This document shows, one piece after another, positions 13,770 to 23,061 of a stretch of 64,000 nt of DNA. Every line of letters begins with the position of its first letter. Position 1 is the stretch's first letter. The notes under the pieces were generated by a model. It did not search any database, had not been told where the DNA came from, and saw nothing but the letters and a program-made list of their open reading frames with translations. The stretch lies in the NCBI GenBank assembly GCA_017469885.1, contig JAFUFO010000030.1, positions 1-64,000 of the forward strand, given 5' to 3'. Source of the stretch: Solobacterium sp. (GTDB taxonomy: Bacteria; Bacillota_I; Bacilli_A; Erysipelotrichales; Erysipelotrichaceae). The position numbers and the translations under genes were made by a program.

Positions 13770-16004
13770 ATGGCTGTGAAAGCAAAACGCAATGCAGGTA
13801 CGGTGAAACCTGCGGTTAAGCGTGCCATCAACGCTGCCGCAAAGCAGACCGAAGCGGAAAAGGCGGTAAAACCGGCAAAAAAGGCTGCCGCTAAAACTGC
13901 AGAAAAAGCAGTGAAGGCAGAGCCTGAGAAGAAGCCCGCCAAGAAGGCAGCGCCGGCGAAGAAAGCAGAACCGGCAAAGAAGCCTGCGGCTGCGAAAAAG
14001 CCTGAAGAAAAAGCCGCAAAAGCAGCTGAGCCGAAAAAGCCCGCGAAGAAAGCAGCGCGCAAACCGGCCGCGGAAAAGATTCCTGAGAACAAGCCGACCC
14101 CGGGACTTGATCCGGTTTTCCTGACGGAATATGACCGGTATCTGTTCGGTAAGGGAAGAGACTATAAGATCTACCAGAAGATGGGCGCACATCCTGCAGT
14201 GCTTGACGGCAAGCAGGGATGGCATTTTGCGGTATGGGCTCCGCACGCAAAAGCCGTTTCCATTGTCTGTGACCGTAATGCATGGGATCCCACCGCAAAT
14301 TACATGATTCCGCTGGAACAGAGCGGTATCTTTGAAGGTTTCATTGAGGGAATGCAGGAAGGCGAGGCATACAAGTATGCGATTACGACCGAAAAGGGTG
14401 ATGTCCTTTACAAGGCCGACCCGTATGCATTCCACGCCGAGCTTCGTCCGGCAACTGCGAGCCGCACCGCAATCATTGACGGATACCACTGGGAAGACAA
14501 TGCATGGATGAAACAGCGTGCTGAGAAGAACACGTTTGAACAGCCGATGGCAATTTATGAAGTTCATCTTGGCTCCTGGAAGAAACGCAACCGTGATGAC
14601 AAGGACAGCTTCCTGAACTACACGGAACTTGCGCATGAACTCGTCGAGTACTGTGAATGGATGGGATATACGCATGTTGAACTGATGGGAATTGCGGAAT
14701 ATCCGTTTGATGGCTCCTGGGGATATCAGGTAACCGGGTATTATGCGCCGACTGCACGGTACGGATCTCCGAAAGAATTTATGTATATGGTTGACTATCT
14801 CCATATGCATAACATCGGTGTCATTCTTGACTGGGTTCCGGCACATTTCCCGAAGGATGCGCACGGACTTGCGGATTTTGACGGGAAGCCGACCTATGAA
14901 TATGCCGATCCGAGAATGGGCGAACATCCGGACTGGGGTACAAAGTGCTTTGACTACTCCCGCAATGAAGTGCTCAACTTCATGATCGGCAACGCTCTGT
15001 ACTGGTTCGATGATTATCACATTGATGGACTCCGCGTGGATGCGGTTGCGTCCATGCTGTATCTGGACTATGGCCGCAAGGACGGCGAATGGGTACCGAA
15101 CAAATACGGCGGAAACGGAAACCTCGACGCAATTGAATTCTTCAAGCACCTGAATTCCGTAATCCGCGGCCGTAAAGACGGCACGATCATCATTGCGGAA
15201 GAATCCACCGCTTGGCCGAAGATCACAGCGGCTCCGGAAGATGACGGTCTTGGTTTCACCTACAAGTGGAACATGGGCTGGATGCATGACTTTCTGGATT
15301 ACATGAAGCTGGATCCGTACTTCCGTAAGGACAACCACAACAAGATGACCTTCGGTATGAGCTATGCGACCAGCGAAAAGTTCATTCTGGTGCTTTCGCA
15401 TGACGAGGTTGTTCATCTGAAGTGTTCCATGATCAACAAGATGCCGGGCTATGAGGTCGACAAGTTTGCGAATCTCAAATGCGGATACTTCTTCATGTTC
15501 GGTCATGCCGGAAAGAAGCTCCTGTTCATGGGTCAGGATTTTGCCCAATACCATGAGTGGGATGAGAATGTTGAACTTGACTGGTGGCTCTGTGATGAAC
15601 CGCTGAACCGCAGCGTTCTGCTGTTCATGCGTGATCTGCTTCATATTTACCGTTCACATCCGTCTATGTATGAACTCGATGATTCCTGGGACGGATTCGA
15701 GTGGATTAATGCGGATGACCGTGACCGCAGTATCTTCTCCTTTGTCCGCCGCGGAAAGTCCGGCAAGAAGAACCTGCTGTTTGTCGTAAATATGACACCG
15801 ATGGAGCGCGATGATTACATGGTCGGCGTTCCGGTGAAGGGCACCTATAAGCTCCTGCTGGATGAACATGGTGCACTTACGGCGGAACGGGGAAAGGAAA
15901 CCTCCTTCAAGGCTGTCAAAGGCGAATGCGACGGAAAGGATTATCATATTTCCTATCCGCTGCCGGCATACGGCTGTGCATTGTTCGAGTTTAACGAAAA
16001 GTAA
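13770..16004 (+). CDS. glgB: Glycogen branching enzyme with histone H1-like N-terminal tail
   Basis: 1,4-alpha-glucan branching enzyme: makes alpha-1,6 branches in glycogen. 744 aa. After about residue 110 there is a CBM48 domain (GWHFAVWAPHAKAVSIV) and the GH13 barrel with DGLRVDAV (nucleophile Asp near 420), IIIAEEST (acid/base Glu near 477) and LVLSHDEVVH (third Asp near 545). Residues 1-110 are unlike any branching enzyme part I know: almost only Lys, Ala, Pro and Glu with repeated KKPA/PAKKA units, as in histone H1-like and HU-tail proteins. AAGGAGA lies 9 nt before the ATG, and the tail is in frame with no other start at the domain border, so it is a real extension. No other glycogen genes are nearby; a single-gene unit between a promoter and a terminator. 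Confidence 0.92.
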   Translation: MAVKAKRNAGTVKPAVKRAINAAAKQTEAEKAVKPAKKAAAKTAEKAVKAEPEKKPAKKAAPAKKAEPAKKPAAAKKPEEKAAKAAEPKKPAKKAARKPAAEKIPENKPTPGLDPVFLTEYDRYLFGKGRDYKIYQKMGAHPAVLDGKQGWHFAVWAPHAKAVSIVCDRNAWDPTANYMIPLEQSGIFEGFIEGMQEGEAYKYAITTEKGDVLYKADPYAFHAELRPATASRTAIIDGYHWEDNAWMKQRAEKNTFEQPMAIYEVHLGSWKKRNRDDKDSFLNYTELAHELVEYCEWMGYTHVELMGIAEYPFDGSWGYQVTGYYAPTARYGSPKEFMYMVDYLHMHNIGVILDWVPAHFPKDAHGLADFDGKPTYEYADPRMGEHPDWGTKCFDYSRNEVLNFMIGNALYWFDDYHIDGLRVDAVASMLYLDYGRKDGEWVPNKYGGNGNLDAIEFFKHLNSVIRGRKDGTIIIAEESTAWPKITAAPEDDGLGFTYKWNMGWMHDFLDYMKLDPYFRKDNHNKMTFGMSYATSEKFILVLSHDEVVHLKCSMINKMPGYEVDKFANLKCGYFFMFGHAGKKLLFMGQDFAQYHEWDENVELDWWLCDEPLNRSVLLFMRDLLHIYRSHPSMYELDDSWDGFEWINADDRDRSIFSFVRRGKSGKKNLLFVVNMTPMERDDYMVGVPVKGTYKLLLDEHGALTAERGKETSFKAVKGECDGKDYHISYPLPAYGCALFEFNEK

Positions 16005-16016
16005 GAAGGATTATGG

Positions 16017-16048
16017 ATCCGGTTCACACAGTGTGAGCCGGATTTTTT
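16017..16048 (+). terminator. Intrinsic terminator after glgB
   Basis: ATCCGGTTCACAC pairs with GTGTGAGCCGGAT (one T-G pair), followed by six T. The T run overlaps the likely -35 region of cvpA. Confidence 0.85.
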
Positions 16049-16068
16049 GTTTTATGCCCGGTTTGGAG

Positions 16069-16074
16069 TAAGAT
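16069..16074 (+). promoter_or_regulatory. -10 box directly before cvpA
   Basis: TAAGAT lies 7 nt before the cvpA ATG; TTGTTT at 16047-16052 is a possible -35 (16-bp spacer). With a start 6-8 nt after the -10, the mRNA begins at or next to the ATG. Confidence 0.45.
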
Positions 16075-16081
16075 AGAAGAC

Positions 16082-16900
16082 ATGATAACGATTAATACAG
16101 GTTTGTTTCAGCCGGCATATATCAATATTGCCGTTGTTATACTGTTTGTGATTTTCATGGTTCGCGGCGCGAAGCGGGGCGTACTCATGCAGGTATTGTC
16201 CGCATTCGGTACCGTTGTGTCTTTTCTTGCGGCCTGGCGGTATTGTACTTTTGCGTCAGGATATTACAATCTCTGGCCCAAAAGCATTGTTCCGATGAAT
16301 GAGATTCCGGGTGTAGGTGATACGGTTTACAGCCGGCTCAATAATCTGATCTGGTTTATTGTCCTCTTTATTGTGATCCGGCTGGTGTTCATCATTCTTG
16401 AAAAACTGTGCTCCGGTCTTTCCGGGCTTCCGGTACTCAAGGAAATCAGCGGTCTTCTGGGAGGGATTCTCGGCATCGTCAGCGCGACAATATGGATCAT
16501 GGTGATCTGTGTCGTTCTGAATATGCCGTTCTTCAAAAACGGAAAATGGGTTACTGATCACTCCCTGATCGGTACCATTACCAATACCGTCTCCAAAACC
16601 GTGACTGAATTTGCCGGTCCGATCAATGCATCAGAAACAATCGGTGAGCTATATCAGGAAGTCACGGAATTCGGTGATCAGGATAAGGAAGCTATCGGAG
16701 AATGGCTGAGTGAACACGGCATCGATCCGATGGATGCGCAGGAATCCGGGGAAAGTGCCGAACCGACTGAGAATGATGTTCCGACAGAAAGTGCAGCGCC
16801 GGAAGAAGCGCCGGCAGAACCGGCGTCCCAGGAGGCTGTGACAGAGAACCCTGATGATCCGGAAGCACCGAAGGTGCAGGAAAGTGAAACAACCGAATGA
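16082..16900 (+). CDS. CvpA family membrane protein
   Basis: A 272-aa protein with four hydrophobic segments in the first 160 residues and the CvpA-type start (INIAVVILFVIFMVRGAKRG, the glycine/arginine loop after helix 1). The family is linked to colicin V production in E. coli and, as YshB, sits before mutS2 in Bacillota, as here. The last 70 residues are a soluble Glu/Pro/Ala-rich tail. No Shine-Dalgarno; probably leaderless. The stop overlaps mutS2 by 4 nt. The molecular function is unknown. Confidence 0.82.
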   Translation: MITINTGLFQPAYINIAVVILFVIFMVRGAKRGVLMQVLSAFGTVVSFLAAWRYCTFASGYYNLWPKSIVPMNEIPGVGDTVYSRLNNLIWFIVLFIVIRLVFIILEKLCSGLSGLPVLKEISGLLGGILGIVSATIWIMVICVVLNMPFFKNGKWVTDHSLIGTITNTVSKTVTEFAGPINASETIGELYQEVTEFGDQDKEAIGEWLSEHGIDPMDAQESGESAEPTENDVPTESAAPEEAPAEPASQEAVTENPDDPEAPKVQESETTE

Positions 16901-19218
16901 GTCTGCTTTCGAGTTTTGAATTTGAACGGATCCGTTCGCAGATGGCGGATCTCTGTATCAGTGAGCCGGGCCGGGATATCGTCTCCGGTCTGGTACCTGT
17001 ATATGAGAAGATCGTGATCCGCAGAGACCGGGAACGCCTCTATGAGGCGATGGAGGCCTGTGTACGGTTCGGCAATCTTCCGCTGGAAGGATTACGGGAT
17101 ATCCGGAATCTTCTTTCACATGTAAAAAAAGGCCGTTCGCTTACTGCCCATGAACTGCTGGACGTATTAAATCTGATCCGTTCCATTCAGGCAGTGCTTG
17201 GCTATGAGGAGTCGATACGTGAAGTTCCGCATCCGGCGCTGAATGATCTGTTTACAACACTGACTCCGCAGGAAAAACTCTCGGCGCGCATTTCGTCAAT
17301 TATTAATGAGTATGGAGAAGTAAAGGACAGCGCAAGTGCTGCGCTTTCTGATATCCGCCGTTCTCTGCGGAGAGCGCATAAGCAGATCGAAGAAGCTGTG
17401 GAACAGTTCCGCTCCAAACATCCGGATTCCATGGTTGATTCAATTGTGACGACACGCAACGGTCGTACCGTTATCCTTGTGCATGCCAGTGAAAAGAACC
17501 GGTTCGGCGGAATTGTCTACGGCGATTCTCAGAGCGGACAGACCAGTTATATTGAACCGTCTGTACTGATGCATGCGAACAACCATCGTCTGGAACTTGA
17601 AACAGCCGAAGAGGATGAGATTGCCCGTATTCTGAACGAGGTTTCAAAACAGGTTGGAGAGAAGGCGGAAGATCTGCTTGCGGATCTGGAGACGATTGCA
17701 CTTCTCGACAGTATCTTTGCGCGTGCATACTGGGGTGTGAAAAACAACGCCTGTGCCGCAAAACTGAATGAAGATCACGCATTCCGGTTCAAGCAGGCAA
17801 GACATCCGCTGATTCCGGAAGAGGCTGCGGTAAAAAACGACTACCAGCTGAAAGAACCTTATCATACACTTCTGATCACCGGTCCCAATACCGGCGGAAA
17901 GACCGTTTCGATGAAGATCTTCGGTCTGTTTACGCTGATGACATACAGCGGAATGCCCGTGACCGCAGAGGAGGCAGAAGTTCCGTTTTTTGACCGTGTC
18001 TTCGCGGATATCGGAGATGACCAGTCCGTCGCAAGTTCACTCAGTTCGTTTTCCGCCCATGTCGAAAAGCAGGCAGAAATGCTGAAAGAGGCCACTGAGA
18101 ATTCCTTTGTACTGCTCGATGAAATCGGCAGCGGGACTGATCCGAGAGAAGGTGAAAGTCTTGCGATTGCCGTGTTGAATGAACTGCGCCGCCGGCATGT
18201 GACTGTGATTGCGACGACGCATTACAGCCGGCTCAAGGCATATGGCCGCCGTCATGACGACATCCTTGTCGCAACCGTGGAATTTGATGCGGAAACTCTG
18301 CGACCAACGTACCGCTATCTCGAGGGAATTACCGGTGAAAGCAATGCGCTGCTTGTCGCAGAGCGCTGCGGACTTCCGCGCGCGGTCGTAAACTATGCGA
18401 AATTCCTGAAACAGCAGGCGACAAGTGAAGAAGAAGGAATGGCAGCCCGGCTCGAAAAACAGCTGATGGATGCGGAACGGAAAACCCGGGAACTGGATCA
18501 GCGTCTCGCAAAGATCAAGGAATACCAGAAAACTCTGGAAGATGAAAAGGATAACATTTCCAGACGCCGTGAAGTCCTCCTTGATGAGGCGAAAGAAGAG
18601 GCGGTTCGGATCCGGGAATCCGCAAAAGAAGAAGCAGATCAGATTATCAAAGATCTGCGTGACAATGCCGGAAGAGTCAAATATCATGAACTGCTGGAAC
18701 AGAAACACCGCCTGGAAGATATCGTAACGGAAGAAACCGCTGTGGAAGAGGAAGATGACCGTCCGTTTGAAATCGGAGAGACGGTAGAGCTTCGCAGCAG
18801 CGGTGCGCTCGCAAAGATCACCGGTATCCGGAAAAAGGAGATCCGGATTCTTCTCAACGGAAGAGAAATCCGGCTGAGCGCGGATAAGATCCGTCATACA
18901 AGAAAGAAACTTCCCAAAACCGCACCGGTGACCATTCCGGTTCCGGTCAGTTCGATCGAGATTCCGGAATCGATTTCCATGGAATGCAATCTGATCGGAA
19001 TGCGTGCTGATGAGGCGAAAGAAGAACTTCTCGATTATCTCGATTCCGCAAAGCTGTGCCGGCTGAAAACTTTCCGGATCATACATGGCGAGGGGACCGG
19101 GACACTGCGCAAACTTGTGCAGGACATTCTCGCAAAAGACCGTTCCATTGATTCCTTCCGCTATGGCATGCCGAGTGAAGGCGGAACCGGTGCGACGGTT
19201 GTGACCATGAAAGACTGA
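16897..19218 (+). CDS. mutS2: Endonuclease MutS2
   Basis: MutS homologue without the mismatch-recognition domain; in Bacillota it suppresses recombination and rescues collided ribosomes (RqcU). 773 aa: core and clamp helices, an ATPase with Walker A GPNTGGKT near residue 329 and Walker B LLDEIGSGTDP near 408, a long coiled coil (about 515-620) and a C-terminal Smr nuclease domain with CNLIGMRADEA and the HGEGTG loop. Starts inside the cvpA stop codon (ATGA) and is followed by uvrC after 4 nt, forming cvpA-mutS2-uvrC. Confidence 0.95.
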   Translation: MSLLSSFEFERIRSQMADLCISEPGRDIVSGLVPVYEKIVIRRDRERLYEAMEACVRFGNLPLEGLRDIRNLLSHVKKGRSLTAHELLDVLNLIRSIQAVLGYEESIREVPHPALNDLFTTLTPQEKLSARISSIINEYGEVKDSASAALSDIRRSLRRAHKQIEEAVEQFRSKHPDSMVDSIVTTRNGRTVILVHASEKNRFGGIVYGDSQSGQTSYIEPSVLMHANNHRLELETAEEDEIARILNEVSKQVGEKAEDLLADLETIALLDSIFARAYWGVKNNACAAKLNEDHAFRFKQARHPLIPEEAAVKNDYQLKEPYHTLLITGPNTGGKTVSMKIFGLFTLMTYSGMPVTAEEAEVPFFDRVFADIGDDQSVASSLSSFSAHVEKQAEMLKEATENSFVLLDEIGSGTDPREGESLAIAVLNELRRRHVTVIATTHYSRLKAYGRRHDDILVATVEFDAETLRPTYRYLEGITGESNALLVAERCGLPRAVVNYAKFLKQQATSEEEGMAARLEKQLMDAERKTRELDQRLAKIKEYQKTLEDEKDNISRRREVLLDEAKEEAVRIRESAKEEADQIIKDLRDNAGRVKYHELLEQKHRLEDIVTEETAVEEEDDRPFEIGETVELRSSGALAKITGIRKKEIRILLNGREIRLSADKIRHTRKKLPKTAPVTIPVPVSSIEIPESISMECNLIGMRADEAKEELLDYLDSAKLCRLKTFRIIHGEGTGTLRKLVQDILAKDRSIDSFRYGMPSEGGTGATVVTMKD

Positions 19219-19222
19219 TCAG

Positions 19223-20995
19223 ATGGATAAAGAGTATATCAAGGCAAAACTTGCAAATCTTCCGAATTCACCCGGAAGTTATCAGATGAAGGACCGGCAT
19301 GGTGAAATCATCTATGTCGGAAAAGCAAAAAATCTGCATAACCGGGTGAATCAGTATTTTACCGGAGCCCACGATTTCAAAACGACGAAGCTCGTATCTG
19401 AAATTGAGGACTTTGATTTCATCGTGACTGCGTCCGAAACAGAGGCGCTGGTACTTGAAATCAACCTGATCAAAAAACACCGTCCGAAATACAATATCCA
19501 GTTCATGGATGACAGTACCTATCCGTATATCAAGCTTACGGCAGAGGAATATCCAAGGCTGATGATCGCACGGGATATGAAAAAAGACCGGAAGGCAAAA
19601 TATTTCGGCCCGTTTCCGGATGCGTCCGCTGCCCGTACGACACAGAAGCTTCTTCAGACGCTGTATCCGTTCCGCCGCTGTGCCCGGATCCCGGAAAAAG
19701 TCTGTCTGTATTATCATCTTGGACAGTGTCTTGGTCCCTGTGAGTATGACATTGATCCTTCTGTATACAGTGAAATGACCGATCGTGTCACATCCTTTCT
19801 GAACGGGGATACCGCGGAGATCCGTCAGGAACTCACCGCAAAGATGCAGGATGCGTCCATGAATCTCGAATTCGAAAAAGCTGCGGAATACCGGAATCTT
19901 CTGGACAGTATCAGCAGTATCACAGCTGAAGCTCAGAACATTGAAAAAGATTCCATGGGGAACTTTGATGTGTTCAGCTGGTATACCGATCGGGGATACC
20001 TCGCGGTTACCGGACTTCTGGTTCGCAGGGGAGTCGTTTTGAATAAGGAATTCCGGCTCTCTCCGCTTTATGGCGATGCGGAGGAAGAATTTGTTTCCTT
20101 CCTGGTTCAGTATTACGGAGATCATCCTTCCGCAAAACTGTTTGTGCCGTCATTCCTGTCGGAAGACTCCGTTCAGGAACTGTCTGAAGTGCTTTCTGTA
20201 AGTGTTACACAGCCGATGCGCGGCTATAAGCGAAGGCTGATTGAAATGTGCACCGACAATGCGAAGAAACAGCTGGATCTGAAATTCAATGTTGTGGAAC
20301 GTCAGGAAAGTGCGACTGCCGAAGCAGTCAGTCAGCTGAATGAACTGGCCGGGAGGGAGATGCGCCGGGTGGAACTGTTCGATAACAGCCACATTTCCGG
20401 AACGAATACCGTAGCCGCACTCGTTGTCTATGAAGATGGACAGCCGTCCCGCAAGGACTACCGTGTTTATAAACTGCATACCGCCAACAGTGATGTGGAT
20501 TCCATGAAGGAAGTGCTTTACCGCAGATACTTCCGTCTGCTTAAGGAAGACGGCCGGATGCCGGACGGAATCCTTGTGGATGGAGGCTGGACCCAGATTG
20601 AAGCCGCAAATGAAATCATCGGCGGGCTTGGTCTTTCTGATCAGATCAAAATCATGGGTCTTGTCAAAGATGACAAACATAATACCAATGCGCTGATGGA
20701 TACGGACGGAGAGGTGCTTGATGTGGCAAAGGACAGTTCACTGTTCTTCCTGCTTACACGCATGCAGGATGAAGTGCATCGGTGTGCGGTTTCCTTTCAC
20801 CGGAAACTGCGATCCAAGGCACAGACAAAATCTGTTCTCGATGATATCGAAGGAATCGGGCCGAAACGGAAAACCGCATTGCGGCGGCATTTCGGCAGTA
20901 TTACGGCAATGCGCGGCGCCACGATTGAAGAACTGAGTGAAGTTGTACCGGAAGCAGCGGCACGGAAATTATATGAGGCGCTCCATGAAGAATGA
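19223..20995 (+). CDS. uvrC: UvrABC system protein C
   Basis: Makes both incisions at bulky DNA lesions after UvrA/UvrB loading. 590 aa: N-terminal GIY-YIG nuclease (SPGSYQMKDRHGEIIYVGKA), Cys-rich segment (CLYYHLGQCLGPC), UVR helix that binds UvrB (EFEKAAEYRNLL), RNase H-like domain (DNSHISGTNTVA and ILVDGG), and helix-hairpin-helix DNA-binding repeats at the C-terminus (GIGPKRKTALRRHFGS). Follows mutS2 after 4 nt; the Shine-Dalgarno is weak, so coupling to mutS2 is likely. Confidence 0.96.
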   Translation: MDKEYIKAKLANLPNSPGSYQMKDRHGEIIYVGKAKNLHNRVNQYFTGAHDFKTTKLVSEIEDFDFIVTASETEALVLEINLIKKHRPKYNIQFMDDSTYPYIKLTAEEYPRLMIARDMKKDRKAKYFGPFPDASAARTTQKLLQTLYPFRRCARIPEKVCLYYHLGQCLGPCEYDIDPSVYSEMTDRVTSFLNGDTAEIRQELTAKMQDASMNLEFEKAAEYRNLLDSISSITAEAQNIEKDSMGNFDVFSWYTDRGYLAVTGLLVRRGVVLNKEFRLSPLYGDAEEEFVSFLVQYYGDHPSAKLFVPSFLSEDSVQELSEVLSVSVTQPMRGYKRRLIEMCTDNAKKQLDLKFNVVERQESATAEAVSQLNELAGREMRRVELFDNSHISGTNTVAALVVYEDGQPSRKDYRVYKLHTANSDVDSMKEVLYRRYFRLLKEDGRMPDGILVDGGWTQIEAANEIIGGLGLSDQIKIMGLVKDDKHNTNALMDTDGEVLDVAKDSSLFFLLTRMQDEVHRCAVSFHRKLRSKAQTKSVLDDIEGIGPKRKTALRRHFGSITAMRGATIEELSEVVPEAAARKLYEALHEE

Positions 20996-21001
20996 TATAA
21001 T
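20993..21001 (+). promoter_or_regulatory. Extended -10 promoter inside the end of uvrC
   Basis: TGaTATAAT (20993-21001) is a perfect extended -10; it spans the uvrC stop codon and lies 7 nt before the ATG at 21009. Suggests a leaderless transcript for the carboxypeptidase gene. Confidence 0.6.
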
Positions 21002-21008
21002 TTCAACG

Positions 21009-22073
21009 ATGCAGGAAACAGTAGCTCTCGAAGGAAATGAACGGAAAAAATGGACTGCGGTATTTGTCTCCGTAATCATTCTTTTTTCAGTGTGCTGTAT
21101 GATCTTCTTTCATCTGCAGTCAGATTCACTTGCCCGTTATCCGTTCAAGGATAAAACCAGCAAGGATCTGATCCGTCAGTATCTGACACAGGAAGAAATA
21201 GAGTACATCATAGAATACAGTATCCCGCCGAATATGTTCATCGCTTATATTCAGGAGGACGGATTTTCCATCTATCATGCGGCGGAATATAAGAAGCTGT
21301 CCGAAAGTCAGTGGGACAAGAGTCCGAAGGACATTGTGGATATGGTCGAAGAAACACGTTCAATCATGTCCGTAGAGGAACTGGAAAACTATCTCAGCGA
21401 AAATAACTATCGCTATGAAGATGTCTCCCGCTGGATTAAAAATGAATCGCAGAACAGTGTCATTCTGATTCCGTATGCGATGAATACCGATGCCTATCTT
21501 GATCTGACCCATACCGTCAGTTCAAGGACACCGGCAACACAGCCGCTTGTGGAAGAGATTCCCGTCAGGGACGGCACACGTATTGAAATCCGCGAGGAAG
21601 TGCAGCAGCCGTTACTGGCTCTCTGCAGCAACATTCAGACTTCCCTGTCGTCTGCCCATGCCTGTGCCGGCCTGCAGATCTCACAGGGATATGTATCCTA
21701 CAGCGAACAGGCAAAACAGTACCATGCGGCGGAAGAGGAACAGAAGGACAGCGATATTGTCTCGGTCTATCCGCCGGGTCATGATGAACATCAGCTTGGA
21801 CTGGCCGTCGATTTCTCGGTGGAAGGTCTTCCGGATGAAGCATTCGCAAAGACCATTCAGTCGGACTGGCTTGCGTCGAATGCGTGGAAATTCGGGTTTA
21901 TTCAGACCTGGAATCCGGATGATGAAGCGATTACGCTGCATCGAAGCGAACCCTGGCATTACCGGTTTGTCGGAACTGAGCTTGCCAAGACGATTCATGA
22001 CAGCGGACTTACCTTTGCGCGTTATAAAGCACAGATCAAACAGACCGGTGAAAGCACGCCGTCTGCACAATAA
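21009..22073 (+). CDS. VanY-type D-alanyl-D-alanine carboxypeptidase
   Basis: Removes the terminal D-Ala from peptidoglycan stems outside the membrane. With the ATG at 21009 it is 354 aa: a short basic stretch, one transmembrane helix (about residues 16-33), a spacer, and a C-terminal LAS/VanY metallopeptidase domain with HQLGLAVDFS (zinc ligands His and Asp) and EPWHYRFVG (Glu and His). In-frame ATGs at 20937 and 20985 exist, but the perfect extended -10 box lies between them and 21009, and the earlier ones overlap uvrC. A bidirectional terminator follows. Confidence 0.88.
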   Translation: MQETVALEGNERKKWTAVFVSVIILFSVCCMIFFHLQSDSLARYPFKDKTSKDLIRQYLTQEEIEYIIEYSIPPNMFIAYIQEDGFSIYHAAEYKKLSESQWDKSPKDIVDMVEETRSIMSVEELENYLSENNYRYEDVSRWIKNESQNSVILIPYAMNTDAYLDLTHTVSSRTPATQPLVEEIPVRDGTRIEIREEVQQPLLALCSNIQTSLSSAHACAGLQISQGYVSYSEQAKQYHAAEEEQKDSDIVSVYPPGHDEHQLGLAVDFSVEGLPDEAFAKTIQSDWLASNAWKFGFIQTWNPDDEAITLHRSEPWHYRFVGTELAKTIHDSGLTFARYKAQIKQTGESTPSAQ

Positions 22074-22106
22074 AAAACATCCATGCGGATGTTTTTTTTT
22101 TTTTTT
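22072..22106. terminator. Bidirectional intrinsic terminator
   Basis: AAAAAACATCC-ATGC-GGATGTTTTTT with a run of 15 T (22092-22106) on the plus strand and six A on the other side, so it ends both the carboxypeptidase transcript and the leftward membrane-protein transcript. Confidence 0.9.
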
Positions 22107-22480
22107 CAGACGCCTTTGCGGATCGCGTTGATCAGCTGCAGGTTCGAGCGCGTATCTTTCGCAAGGGAAGTCGCAGCCTTGGATACACGTTTGACGGGAT
22201 TGCGTTCTTCCTTGTCGGAGTATCTGTCCAGTGCCTTCAGAATGATCGAAGTCAGGACTACTGTTTTAAGGCCATCCGCTGTCTTTTTGACGACAGCGCC
22301 GGATTCGGCAGTTTTCTTCTTTACCGTTTCGAGCGAAGCCTTGATTTTGTCCAGCGGCAGGGACTTCAGTACTTTCAGCGTTTTGAGTGCGTGTGCTGCG
22401 GTTATAACAAGTACGATCAGCGTCAGAGCCAGAGCTGCGTACAGAATATACATATTATAGGGATACAGACTGAATCTCAT
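22106..22480 (-). CDS. Small single-pass membrane protein, function unknown
   Basis: A 124-aa protein with one hydrophobic helix at about residues 10-28, followed by a Lys/Leu/Ser-rich helical region (LKVLKSLPLDKIKASLETVKK) and a basic C-terminus. The layout recalls YtxH-like and other stress-associated small membrane proteins, but I do not recognise the family. A TATAAT -10 (22501-22506 on the minus strand) and AGGAGA before the ATG support expression. Single gene, divergent from the phosphoesterase; ends in the bidirectional terminator. Confidence 0.7.
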   Translation of the reverse strand: MRFSLYPYNMYILYAALALTLIVLVITAAHALKTLKVLKSLPLDKIKASLETVKKKTAESGAVVKKTADGLKTVVLTSIILKALDRYSDKEERNPVKRVSKAATSLAKDTRSNLQLINAIRKGV

Positions 22481-22500
22481 AAGCGGTTTCTCCTGAACTA

Positions 22501-22506
22501 ATTATA
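22501..22506 (-). promoter_or_regulatory. -10 box of the small membrane protein gene
   Basis: Reads TATAAT on the minus strand, 20 nt before the ATG at 22480; the leader contains AGGAGA. A weak -35 (GTGGAA) lies 17 bp upstream. Confidence 0.5.
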
Positions 22507-22538
22507 TTATTTTCTATCGTATTTTCCACAGTTTCCCG

Positions 22539-22544
22539 TATAAT
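22539..22544 (+). promoter_or_regulatory. -10 box directly before the phosphoesterase gene
   Basis: Perfect TATAAT with exactly 6 nt (GCGGAT) to the ATG at 22551 and no Shine-Dalgarno; probable leaderless start. Confidence 0.55.
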
Positions 22545-22550
22545 GCGGAT

Positions 22551-23027
22551 ATGGCAGAACAGGAGCTGATCAAAATCGTATGTGTTTCCGATAACCACGG
22601 AACCATGGATCCAATCAAACAGATTCCGTCGCTGTTTCCGGACGCGGATTATTTTCTGCATTGCGGGGACAGCCGGGAGCCGGTACGGCGATATGGTCCG
22701 TATGCGCAGGTTCGGGGAAACAATGATTTCTATGATGTCCCGGATTTCCGAGTTCTTGAAATCGGGAACCATCGGATTTTCATGACGCACGGCACACGCC
22801 TGGTGTACGTCGGATCTTATGAGTATCTTGCGGCAGCGGCGAAACAGCGGGACTGCGATATCGCTCTGTTCGGTCATACACATATTTACTGTGACACGGA
22901 AATAGACGGCGTACGCTGTCTGAACCCCGGCAGTATCTGGCATAACCGGGACGGCTCAGATCCTTCCTTTATGATCATTGAACTGGAAGGGGACGAAGTC
23001 CGCGTATTTCGCCGTTCCTTTCCTTGA
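22551..23027 (+). CDS. YfcE/MJ0936-type metallophosphoesterase
   Basis: A 158-aa dimetal phosphodiesterase of the calcineurin-like superfamily. All five motifs are visible in order: SDNHG, HCGD, RGNND, MTHG and GHTH, then LNPGS. The first motif has Asn before the His (D-x-H type). Members hydrolyse phosphodiester model substrates; the biological substrate is uncertain. The gene starts 6 nt after a TATAAT box without a ribosome-binding site. The tRNA promoter overlaps its last codons. Confidence 0.9.
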   Translation: MAEQELIKIVCVSDNHGTMDPIKQIPSLFPDADYFLHCGDSREPVRRYGPYAQVRGNNDFYDVPDFRVLEIGNHRIFMTHGTRLVYVGSYEYLAAAAKQRDCDIALFGHTHIYCDTEIDGVRCLNPGSIWHNRDGSDPSFMIIELEGDEVRVFRRSFP

Positions 23028-23052
23028 ATTCGGAATTGGGATTTGTTATAGT
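23024..23052 (+). promoter_or_regulatory. Promoter of tRNA-Arg
   Basis: TTGAAT (23024-23029), 17-bp spacer, TATAGT (23047-23052) with an upstream TGt extension. The predicted start is 2-4 nt before the tRNA. One of the best promoter matches in the window. Confidence 0.75.
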
Positions 23053-23061
23053 AATTGCGCT

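Noticed and set aside
13764..15644. Long open frame antisense to glgB (over 600 codons)
   Set aside because: No ribosome-binding site or promoter, hydrophobic/basic nonsense composition, and the opposite strand encodes an unmistakable branching enzyme. The frame is a by-product of codon bias.
22092..22106. Run of 15 T as a phase-variable tract
   Set aside because: It belongs to an intrinsic terminator between two convergent genes and lies outside coding sequence and promoters.
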